A DNA stretch of 64,000 bases from positions 15,020-79,019 of the forward strand of contig JAWXAZ010000133.1 of assembly GCA_034439755.1 (NCBI GenBank), read 5' to 3'. The notes below the pieces were generated by a model. It worked only from the letters and a program-made list of their open reading frames with translations, was not told the origin of the DNA and made no database searches. This document shows positions 44,856 through 52,233 of this stretch, in pieces. The stretch is from B1 sp034439755 (GTDB lineage: Bacteria; Bacteroidota; Bacteroidia; UKL13-3). Numbering within the stretch: position 1 is the first letter of the stretch; the number at the start of each line of letters is the position of its first letter. The position numbers and the translations under genes were made by a program.

Positions 44856-47750
44856 ATGGTGAAAAAAATAAACGAACAAGATTTAGTGGTTAATAAAAAT
44901 GAGTTGAATTCTGAAGAAATAGTTTTAGTTGAATCAGATGTAATTGAGATTTTAGGGGCAAGGGAACATAACCTTAAAAACATTGATGTAAATATTCCAC
45001 GAAACAAGTTAGTTACCATTACTGGCTTAAGTGGAAGTGGTAAATCTTCTTTGGCATTCGATACCATTTTTGCCGAAGGGCAGCGTCGGTATATGGAGAG
45101 CTTTTCGGCCTATGCACGGCAGTTTATAGGAAATATGGAAAGGCCTGATGTAGATAAGATAAATGGGCTTTCTCCTGTTATTGCCATAGAACAAAAAACG
45201 GTAAACAAGAACCCAAGATCCACCGTAGGAACCATTACCGAGATTTATGACTTCTTGCGTTTGTTATATGCGCGTGCCGCCGATGCATTTAGTTATGTGA
45301 GTGGTGAGAAAATGGTTAAGTTTACCGAAGAGCAAATTATTGGCACATTGGTGAATAAATTTGAACAAAGAAAAATCTCCATATTGGCGCCGCTCGTAAA
45401 AGGAAGAAAAGGGCATTATAGAGAGTTATTTGAACAAATTAGAAAGCAAGGCTATACCAAGGTTCGCTTAGATGGTGTAGTGACAGATATTGTGCCAAAA
45501 ATGCAAGCAGATAGGTACAAAATTCACGATATTGAGGTAATTATCGACCGCATTGAAACAAGCAAAGGGGCACGATTTAGAATAGGAGAAAGCGTTAAAA
45601 GTGCCCTTCGCATGGGTAAGGGTACAATGGTTGTTTTAGACCATGGAGACGATCAAGTTTATCATTTTAGTAAGTTTCTCATGGATCCCATAAGTGGCAT
45701 AAGTTATGATGAGCCACAACCCAATACTTTTTCGTTTAATTCTCCTTACGGTGCTTGCCCATCATGTGATGGTTTAGGTCTCAAAAGTATTATTGATGAA
45801 AAGGCAATTATACCTGATCCAAAACTTAGTATTAATAAAGGAGCGTTAGCACCCATTGGCGAGGCTCGCGATAATTGGACCTTTTTGCAATTGCGTGAGG
45901 TAGGAAAAAGACATAAGTTCTCTTTTGCCGATCCTATTGAAAAGATATCTAAAGAGGCACTTGAAGCCATATTATATGGCACTGATGAGCCTTTGGTTGT
46001 GCCGTTTCAATACAGCAGTGGCTACACCCAAAATTATAACAGTAAATGGGAGGGATTGGTTACAATTATTACCAAACACTTTCATGAGAAAAGTTATGAT
46101 GCCATTTATAAATGGGCCGAAGAATTTATGGAAATTCAAGTTTGCCCAGATTGTTTAGGCGCAAGGTTAAAGAAAGAATCTTTGCAATACAAAATTGGCG
46201 AAAAAAATATTGCAGATCTGGCGGCTATGGAAATTGGTGCATTGGGCGATTGGTTCAGCCAGATTGAAACCTACTTAGATGCAAAACAACAGATTATTGC
46301 TAGCGAAATTTTAAAGGAAATAAGAAGTAGAATTGAATTTTTGCGTGGTGTTGGGATAGATTACTTAACGCTAAATTCGCCAGCTAAAACCCTTAGTGGT
46401 GGCGAGGCACAGCGCATTCGTTTAGCCACTCAAATTGGGTCTCAATTGGTGGGTGTTTTATATATTTTGGATGAACCTAGTATTGGGTTACATCAACGCG
46501 ATAATAACCGTTTAATTGATTCACTTAAAGCGTTGAGAGACTTGGGAAATAGTGTAATTGTTGTAGAACACGACAAAGACATGATGGAGGAAAGTGATTT
46601 TATTTTGGATATTGGTTATGGGGCTGGGGTGCACGGCGGACATATTGCTGCAATGGGTACCATGCAGGATATTTTAAAAAGTAATTCTATAACGGCACAA
46701 TATTTAAATGGCACAAAAAGAATAGAAATTCCAGCAGAAAGAAGAAAGGGAAATGGCAAGTTTTTGCAAATTAAAGGGGCAACTGGAAACAACCTTAAAA
46801 AGGTTAATGTTTCTTTTCCTTTGGGCACCTTTATTTCTGTTACGGGCGTAAGTGGAAGCGGAAAATCATCTTTAATTAATGAAACTTTGTATCCCATATT
46901 GCGCCAGCATTTTTATGGTAGTCATCAAAAGCCTTTGGCCTATAGTTCAATAAAAGGCTTGGAACATATCGATAAAGTTATTGAAATTGATCAGTCGCCT
47001 ATTGGTAGAACTCCAAGGAGTAATCCTGCAACGTATGTAGAGGTATTTGGTGAAATTAGAAACCTCTTTGCAAATTTACCAGAGGCCAAAATTAGGGGAT
47101 ATAAGCCGGGTAGATTTTCGTTTAATGTGAAGGGTGGCAGGTGTGAAACCTGTCAGGGAGCTGGGATGCGTAGCATTGAAATGAACTTCTTACCCGATGT
47201 TTATGTTAAATGTGAATCTTGCAATGGAAAGCGTTATAACAGGGAAACTTTAGAAGTAAGGTTTAAAGGAAAAAGCATCAATGATGTGTTAAACATGCCT
47301 ATAGAAGAGGCTGTTCATTTTTTTGAAAACACCCCTCATATCTTGCGAAAAATACAAGCCTTAAATGATGTTGGTTTGGGATACATTACCTTAGGGCAAC
47401 AAAGCACCACCCTAAGTGGTGGAGAAGCGCAACGGGTAAAATTGGCAACAGAACTTAGTAAGAAGGATACTGGAAATACTTTTTATATTTTGGACGAACC
47501 TACTACAGGTTTGCATTTTGAAGATGTAAAAGTGCTATTAGATGTATTACAAAAATTGGTTGAAAAAGGGAATACTGTTCTGGTTATAGAGCATAATATG
47601 GACATGATAAAGGTGGCCGATTATGTGGTGGATATTGGTCCTGAAGGTGGGAAATATGGAGGGGAATTAATAGGCGTGGGCACTCCAGAGGAGTTAATTA
47701 AGGTTAAAAGAAGTCATACCGCTAAATTTCTTGCAAAGGAATTGCAATAG
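44856..47750 (+). CDS. uvrA: Excinuclease ABC subunit A
   Basis: A 964-residue UvrA, full length. Two ABC ATPase halves each with Walker A (GLSGSGKSSLAFD; GVSGSGKSSLINE) and signature (TLSGGEAQRIRLA; TLSGGEAQRVKLA). The first zinc module uses CPSC and CPDC; the second uses CETC and CESC. It loads UvrB at DNA lesions in nucleotide excision repair. The start follows a coding-free gap of about 150 nt after the YdcF gene, suggesting its own promoter, which I could not locate. Confidence 0.97.
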   Translation: MVKKINEQDLVVNKNELNSEEIVLVESDVIEILGAREHNLKNIDVNIPRNKLVTITGLSGSGKSSLAFDTIFAEGQRRYMESFSAYARQFIGNMERPDVDKINGLSPVIAIEQKTVNKNPRSTVGTITEIYDFLRLLYARAADAFSYVSGEKMVKFTEEQIIGTLVNKFEQRKISILAPLVKGRKGHYRELFEQIRKQGYTKVRLDGVVTDIVPKMQADRYKIHDIEVIIDRIETSKGARFRIGESVKSALRMGKGTMVVLDHGDDQVYHFSKFLMDPISGISYDEPQPNTFSFNSPYGACPSCDGLGLKSIIDEKAIIPDPKLSINKGALAPIGEARDNWTFLQLREVGKRHKFSFADPIEKISKEALEAILYGTDEPLVVPFQYSSGYTQNYNSKWEGLVTIITKHFHEKSYDAIYKWAEEFMEIQVCPDCLGARLKKESLQYKIGEKNIADLAAMEIGALGDWFSQIETYLDAKQQIIASEILKEIRSRIEFLRGVGIDYLTLNSPAKTLSGGEAQRIRLATQIGSQLVGVLYILDEPSIGLHQRDNNRLIDSLKALRDLGNSVIVVEHDKDMMEESDFILDIGYGAGVHGGHIAAMGTMQDILKSNSITAQYLNGTKRIEIPAERRKGNGKFLQIKGATGNNLKKVNVSFPLGTFISVTGVSGSGKSSLINETLYPILRQHFYGSHQKPLAYSSIKGLEHIDKVIEIDQSPIGRTPRSNPATYVEVFGEIRNLFANLPEAKIRGYKPGRFSFNVKGGRCETCQGAGMRSIEMNFLPDVYVKCESCNGKRYNRETLEVRFKGKSINDVLNMPIEEAVHFFENTPHILRKIQALNDVGLGYITLGQQSTTLSGGEAQRVKLATELSKKDTGNTFYILDEPTTGLHFEDVKVLLDVLQKLVEKGNTVLVIEHNMDMIKVADYVVDIGPEGGKYGGELIGVGTPEELIKVKRSHTAKFLAKELQ

Positions 47751-47770
47751 TTAATATTATTTAATTACTT

Positions 47771-48192
47771 ATGGTGAAAATCATGGAATATAATCTATCT
47801 CCTTATCTAGATTTTAATGGTACGTGCGAATCAGAATCAGCATTTGAATTTTATGCTCAAGTGTTTGATGGCAAATTGAGTGAAATTTCTAGATATGATG
47901 GCGCACCAGCAACCATCCCTGTTGGTATGGGCCAAAAGTAATGCATGTAAGCCTCAAATTTGAGGATGACGAGTTTATGGGAAGGGATGATTTACAAGCC
48001 AAGGAAATGCCAATTAACAGTAACATGATGCTTAGCTTTATGGAGGTATTTGTATTGGATAGGGTGTTTAGTAATTTATCAGAAGGAGGTCACATTACCA
48101 GGCCTCTTCAAGATACTTTTTGGGGCGCAAGATTTGGTACTATCACAGATAAATATGGAATTCGCTGGATGTTTAACTGCAACCTAAATTAG
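47771..48192 (+). pseudogene. VOC/PhnB-like protein, split by a 1-nt frameshift
   Basis: The first frame (ATG 47771) gives YNLSPYLDFNGTCESESAFE and stops at TAA 47939-47941. A second frame starts at ATG 47941, sharing one A with the stop (TAATG), and runs to 48192 with MHVSLKFEDDEFMGRDDL, FVLDRVFSNLSEGG and DTFWGARFGTITDKYGIRWMFNC. Together they make one complete glyoxalase/PhnB-like VOC protein of about 140 residues. Adding one G after CAAAAG would restore the family reading KVMHVSL. It is a mutation, an assembly/read error, or a translationally coupled split gene. Confidence 0.75.
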
Positions 48193-48195
48193 TGG

Positions 48196-48900
48196 TTATT
48201 CTGAACCAGAAAACCTATACCCAACGCCTCTTGCCGACTGAATGAAAGCTGGATTTTTAGGGTCTTCCTCAAAATATTTTCTAAGTGCAAGAATAAAGTT
48301 GTCTATGGTTCTGGTATTGGGTATTACCGTATAATCCCATACTACCTTTAAAATATGTTCTCTACTCACTACTTGTTCCTTGTTTTCGATGAGCAAGCGC
48401 ATGAGCATAATTTCCTTTTTGGTTAGTTCAAATTTACCTGTTACGCCTTGGGCTTCATGGCTTTCAAAATTGATCCAATTGTTTCCAAAATGAAATAATT
48501 TTGGCACCTTACTTTCATTGTTACTCTTTATTTGCTTACTTCTATCAATTAGCTTGGTAATTCGTAAAATCAATTCTTCGAGTTCAAAAGGTTTCGTAAG
48601 ATAATCGTCTGCACCTTTTTTTAGTCCGTTTATTCTGTCTAGCGGGGTGTTTTTGGCCGAAAGAAATAGAACGGGAATGTGTTGATCGTACATTCGAATA
48701 TTTTCGCATACCATCAAACCATCCATTTCGGGAAGCATAATGTCTAATACCACTAAATCAAATTTCTGCTCTCGAAACCGCTTTATGGCATCCGTTCCTG
48801 TTCCCGAAACTTGCACTTGATGCCCTTCTAACTCAAGGTTTAGCTTAATGGCATGTTGCAAATTAACCTCATCTTCCACTAATAATATTCTAGTTTGCAT
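48196..48900 (-). CDS. OmpR-family response regulator
   Basis: A 234-residue regulator. The receiver has E9-D10, phospho-acceptor D53 (LVVLDIMLPEMDG), LFLSAKN and the lysine in YLTKPFE. The winged-helix DNA-binding domain (about 130-232) ends GVGYRFS after NTRTIDNFILALRKYFEEDP. It overlaps the sensor kinase gene by 11 nt. Target genes are not known; the neighbouring PspC suggests envelope stress. Confidence 0.93.
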   Translation of the reverse strand: MQTRILLVEDEVNLQHAIKLNLELEGHQVQVSGTGTDAIKRFREQKFDLVVLDIMLPEMDGLMVCENIRMYDQHIPVLFLSAKNTPLDRINGLKKGADDYLTKPFELEELILRITKLIDRSKQIKSNNESKVPKLFHFGNNWINFESHEAQGVTGKFELTKKEIMLMRLLIENKEQVVSREHILKVVWDYTVIPNTRTIDNFILALRKYFEEDPKNPAFIQSARGVGYRFSGSE

Positions 48901-49999
48901 CTGATTCTAATTTGATTTGAAATATGGATCCTTGCGGATGATTATCTAATACACTAATTTTTCCTTGATGCAACTGCACCAAATGCTTCACGATGAATAA
49001 CCCCAAACCAGTGCCTTTTGTTTTCCGGGTGTTTTCATCCCCTATCCTAAAGAACTTGTTAAACAACATTTTTTTATTGTTTTCGCTTATACCTGGGCCT
49101 TCATCACTCACCAACAATAATATGGATTTTCCTTCTTGTTTTAAGGTTACCTTAGTTTTTCCTAAAGAACCGCCATATTTTATTGCATTTCCAATTAGGT
49201 TTGATAAAATCATTTCAATGGCCGAAGCATCTGCGTTTAGAATCACTTGGTCTTGAATATCAATCTCTATTGCCTCACTATATGGTCTTGGCTTATTGTA
49301 ATTTAAAACAAATTCAAGTGTTAGTTCACTCAGGTTAATATGATGTTTATCTAAAACATACTTGCTGCTATCGAGTTGGGCAGATAGCAAAAGTTTTTCT
49401 ACCTGTTCTTTTAATCGGTCAGTTTCATTCAAAGAATTTTGTGCAATGGTTTGAATTTGCGCTGCACTTAGCGGCCTTTTTAAGATTGTTTCCATGTATA
49501 ATTTCATAGCAGTTAGCGGTGTCTTTAATTCATGCGTAACTGATAATAAGAAATTATTTTGCAACCTTTTTAAAAACAGCTCCTTTTTAAAACTCCTGTA
49601 GATTACAATCACACCCATTAACAACAAAATCATCATCACAAACCCTTCTGCAACGTACATAAAAAGCTTTCGGTTAAACTTGGTGTTTAACGTGTTGTAA
49701 CTCTCCAAACTCGGCCTTATCATGAAATTTTGTAGGGGCAAAAATGGGTCTAAAATGATTACCTCTAATTCGGGGTAATTTGTATTCAAAAAAACGCGCA
49801 TGCCAATGCTATCCTCAAATAACTCTTGGTCAACTGCTCCTTGCAAGTCAAAACTGGCCTTATAACAGTTGAGCTCTAAAATTTCCTTTTTCTGTTTAAA
49901 AATGATATCCGTATTAAGGTAATGGGCATACGTCCACCAAGTAAATGCAGCAAAAATATAAAGGCTTAAAATGATTAAAATAACCCGTGCTTTATTCAA
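48890..49999 (-). CDS. Sensor histidine kinase
   Basis: A 369-residue membrane kinase with spans at about 5-26 and 115-135 enclosing a small periplasmic sensor of about 85 residues, no HAMP. H156 is in SVTHELKTPL; the N box is NLIGNAIKYG, G1 is VSDEGPGI and G2 is TKGTGLGLFIVK. Cognate regulator follows with 11-nt overlap; a PspC gene precedes it by 12 nt. The signal is unknown. Confidence 0.92.
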   Translation of the reverse strand: MNKARVILIILSLYIFAAFTWWTYAHYLNTDIIFKQKKEILELNCYKASFDLQGAVDQELFEDSIGMRVFLNTNYPELEVIILDPFLPLQNFMIRPSLESYNTLNTKFNRKLFMYVAEGFVMMILLLMGVIVIYRSFKKELFLKRLQNNFLLSVTHELKTPLTAMKLYMETILKRPLSAAQIQTIAQNSLNETDRLKEQVEKLLLSAQLDSSKYVLDKHHINLSELTLEFVLNYNKPRPYSEAIEIDIQDQVILNADASAIEMILSNLIGNAIKYGGSLGKTKVTLKQEGKSILLLVSDEGPGISENNKKMLFNKFFRIGDENTRKTKGTGLGLFIVKHLVQLHQGKISVLDNHPQGSIFQIKLESDAN

Positions 50000-50011
50000 A
50001 ATTTAAGCTGT

Positions 50012-50230
50012 TTAAATTTCCCACAAAGTGTTTTTGCTAGGCTTGGTATACTTTTTAATGTTTAACCAAAATGCAATTATGAGATATAGAATTATGGGCG
50101 AACCCATGGTAATAAAGGAAGTATAAATAAAATACAGCCTAATTTTACCCGAAGAAATCCCCATGCGGTCGCCAATGTAACTACAAACCCCAAAAACACG
50201 TTTTTCAATAAAAAATTTAATTTTTTCCAT
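50012..50230 (-). CDS. PspC domain protein
   Basis: A 72-residue single-domain PspC: RVFGVCSYIGDRMGISSGKIRLYFIYTSF, with the second hydrophobic span (ILYLIIAFWLN). PspC proteins sense or shield the membrane in phage-shock type responses. It begins a PspC-kinase-regulator operon; a -7 element (TAATTTCG, 50251-50244) lies 13 nt before the ATG. Confidence 0.88.
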   Translation of the reverse strand: MEKIKFFIEKRVFGVCSYIGDRMGISSGKIRLYFIYTSFITMGSPIILYLIIAFWLNIKKYTKPSKNTLWEI

Positions 50231-50243
50231 ATTTCCTCTATTA

Positions 50244-50251
50244 CGAAATTA
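50244..50251 (-). promoter_or_regulatory. -7 promoter element of the PspC-kinase-regulator operon
   Basis: TAATTTCG on the minus strand, the same sequence as used for DUF2795. No -33 box seen at 19 nt. Confidence 0.35.
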
Positions 50252-50260
50252 GTAAAAAAA

Positions 50261-50821
50261 TTATTCTTTTATAGGGTTTATTTGCCAACCCTCACTTACT
50301 TTGTGCTTTGGTTTGTCTGGAATTGCCAAATTAATGAGTAAATTAACGCCTATTCCCACCCCAAATGAAATGCCAATTTTACCAAAATCTGATATTTCAC
50401 TTTGAGTATACATTCTGTTTAACAATAAAATGGACGTAATCACTGCTCCTAACGAGAGTCCAGATTTTAGGAGGGTTCTGCCTAAACTCGACCTCCTAAA
50501 AGCAACAATGTCGGTGTATTTTATTTCTTTATATTGAAATGTTTGACCCACTGCGGCTGGGTTTAAGCCAAATTGAATGCCCAAAACAAAGCTACTGTCT
50601 TTTATTTCTGTTAAAGTGTTTTTAAAATATTCGGTTTGACCCAAATAGCCGCGATATAAGACGCTTAATTGGTCTCCCTCTTTGGCTTTAATTATTTTTC
50701 CTTGCACAGGATTTAAAAATAGGATTTTATTCTGAGCAAAGCTCATCCAAGCGTATAAAATGAAAACCATTAAGAGGCCAACTCTTTTTTGGGTTTGAGT
50801 AAAAAATTTCCTACCGCACAT
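50261..50821 (-). CDS. Hypothetical exported membrane-associated protein
   Basis: Not recognised. About 186 residues from MCGRKFF: a signal peptide (cleavage near SFAQ), a small beta-rich part (KILFLNPVQGKIIKAKEGDQLSVLYRGYL) and two hydrophobic stretches near the C-terminus (GAVITSILLLNRM, ISFGVGIGVNLLINL). The start region overlaps the end of DUF2851; starts at 50845 or 50821 give proper signal peptides while a later Met at 50767 does not have a positive n-region. Function unknown. Confidence 0.6.
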   Translation of the reverse strand: MCGRKFFTQTQKRVGLLMVFILYAWMSFAQNKILFLNPVQGKIIKAKEGDQLSVLYRGYLGQTEYFKNTLTEIKDSSFVLGIQFGLNPAAVGQTFQYKEIKYTDIVAFRRSSLGRTLLKSGLSLGAVITSILLLNRMYTQSEISDFGKIGISFGVGIGVNLLINLAIPDKPKHKVSEGWQINPIKE

Positions 50822-52065
50822 TGTAAGCATAATTTGTTTGTACAATAATAGTTTTTTAGTTGAATCAATGCTTGAGATTCTTGCGCATTAACACAACTTA
50901 CCCCTAATTTTTTCCATTGTTGGATGATGTGGTTTTTTTCTGCCGAAATTTCTGAAGCCCATCCTTGAACCCTTTCGCAAAGCCAATCGAGTTGCTGTTG
51001 TTTTCCATATCCAAATAGAACCGGAATAATTGCGTTAATTATAATGGAATCTACAAAATCCTCAGAAATGGAAATGGTGTCTGCATAATCATAATTTCTC
51101 CGCGGATGTAATTCTCCAATATCCACTTTTTGACTCCCTTTTTTGACTAATTTTCTTTTTAAATCCTTAACAGTTTTGCAATGAATATAGTTAGATAAAG
51201 GCAAGGGGTCATTTCGCATCCATTCTGCCAGTTGAAATAGCCTGAGAGTTGGAAAATTTGCTGGTCTGGTTTTGCCAAATTTCCAGATAGAATAGTCCAA
51301 GGTTTGAAGTCCGTGTTTTTGTTTTAAATAGTGGTAACAACTTTGGAGTGACTTATTATATTCGTTATTTAACTTTTTGTCTAAAAAGCCAGCAGTACCG
51401 AGTACTAAGGCCTGATGAGAAATTAGGTCATCCTTGTATTTAACGAGTATATTAGGCGAAAGTTCTAAGCTTAATAATTCAAATGGAATGGCATTTATTT
51501 TTTGTCCAAATGCTTGGGCTATTTGGTGAAACAACAATGCCTCCCAATTCCCATTTAATGTGCTTAACATTTGATATAATTTATTGAGTTTGGATTCAAG
51601 CCTTTCAATGGCTAATCTATCTAACCAAAATGTCCATTCTATGGTTGAAATGGGTTTAAAGATGCTTGTACATGGAATGTCATAACTTCCTGCAAATATT
51701 TGTTCGTATTTCGATAACATTTCGGGTGAAATTAGGTCTTTAATTTCTAGCGTAGGAATAATTTCTCCGGTGGTGGATTTGATATCAAGATCGCATATCC
51801 AAACCACATGCAATATCACATTCTCATAGGCTTTATCGTGGTGGTGTTTATGTCTGATCCAATCGCTGCTTTTGATGTGAATTTCTATGTTTCCAACCCA
51901 TAAGGTATCGCCAAGTTTAACCTGGGCGTTAAAAAAATCGGGACCAGATTCTTTGTTGAGCAAACCGGTTTTAATGATTTGTAAATTCTGGCCATGGGTG
52001 GTTACCAAATTTTGGCTTAATAAATATTTGTTTTTCCAAACAAACTGCAATAAATCTTCATTCAT
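50770..52065 (-). CDS. DUF2851 family protein
   Basis: A 431-residue cytosolic protein. LLQFVWKNKYLLSQNLVTTHGQ, LLNKESGPDFFNAQVKLGDTLWVGNIEIHIKSSDW and NVILHVVWICD are the DUF2851 signature, which resembles a restriction-enzyme-like nuclease core (D and E-x-H residues) although activity is unproven. The C-terminus carries a CxxxxLCLQC cluster. Single gene with an overlapping downstream hypothetical. Confidence 0.85.
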   Translation of the reverse strand: MNEDLLQFVWKNKYLLSQNLVTTHGQNLQIIKTGLLNKESGPDFFNAQVKLGDTLWVGNIEIHIKSSDWIRHKHHHDKAYENVILHVVWICDLDIKSTTGEIIPTLEIKDLISPEMLSKYEQIFAGSYDIPCTSIFKPISTIEWTFWLDRLAIERLESKLNKLYQMLSTLNGNWEALLFHQIAQAFGQKINAIPFELLSLELSPNILVKYKDDLISHQALVLGTAGFLDKKLNNEYNKSLQSCYHYLKQKHGLQTLDYSIWKFGKTRPANFPTLRLFQLAEWMRNDPLPLSNYIHCKTVKDLKRKLVKKGSQKVDIGELHPRRNYDYADTISISEDFVDSIIINAIIPVLFGYGKQQQLDWLCERVQGWASEISAEKNHIIQQWKKLGVSCVNAQESQALIQLKNYYCTNKLCLQCAVGNFLLKPKKELAS

Positions 52066-52233
52066 TATTTTGGGGTTAATTGGGGTAAAGGGCTTAATGA
52101 GGCTCTTAAATTAATACTATTCCTGTTTACTTGGCTTTGGTTCAAACCGAAAGAAGAAAAGTTTACATATATATAACTCAAAACTCTCGGCAATATCGTA
52201 TATCTTGCCCCTTCAAAAAAAAATCTGGTTTAT

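Noticed and set aside
45746..46897. Minus-strand frames within uvrA
   Set aside because: Shadows of a very strongly supported gene, without recognisable features.
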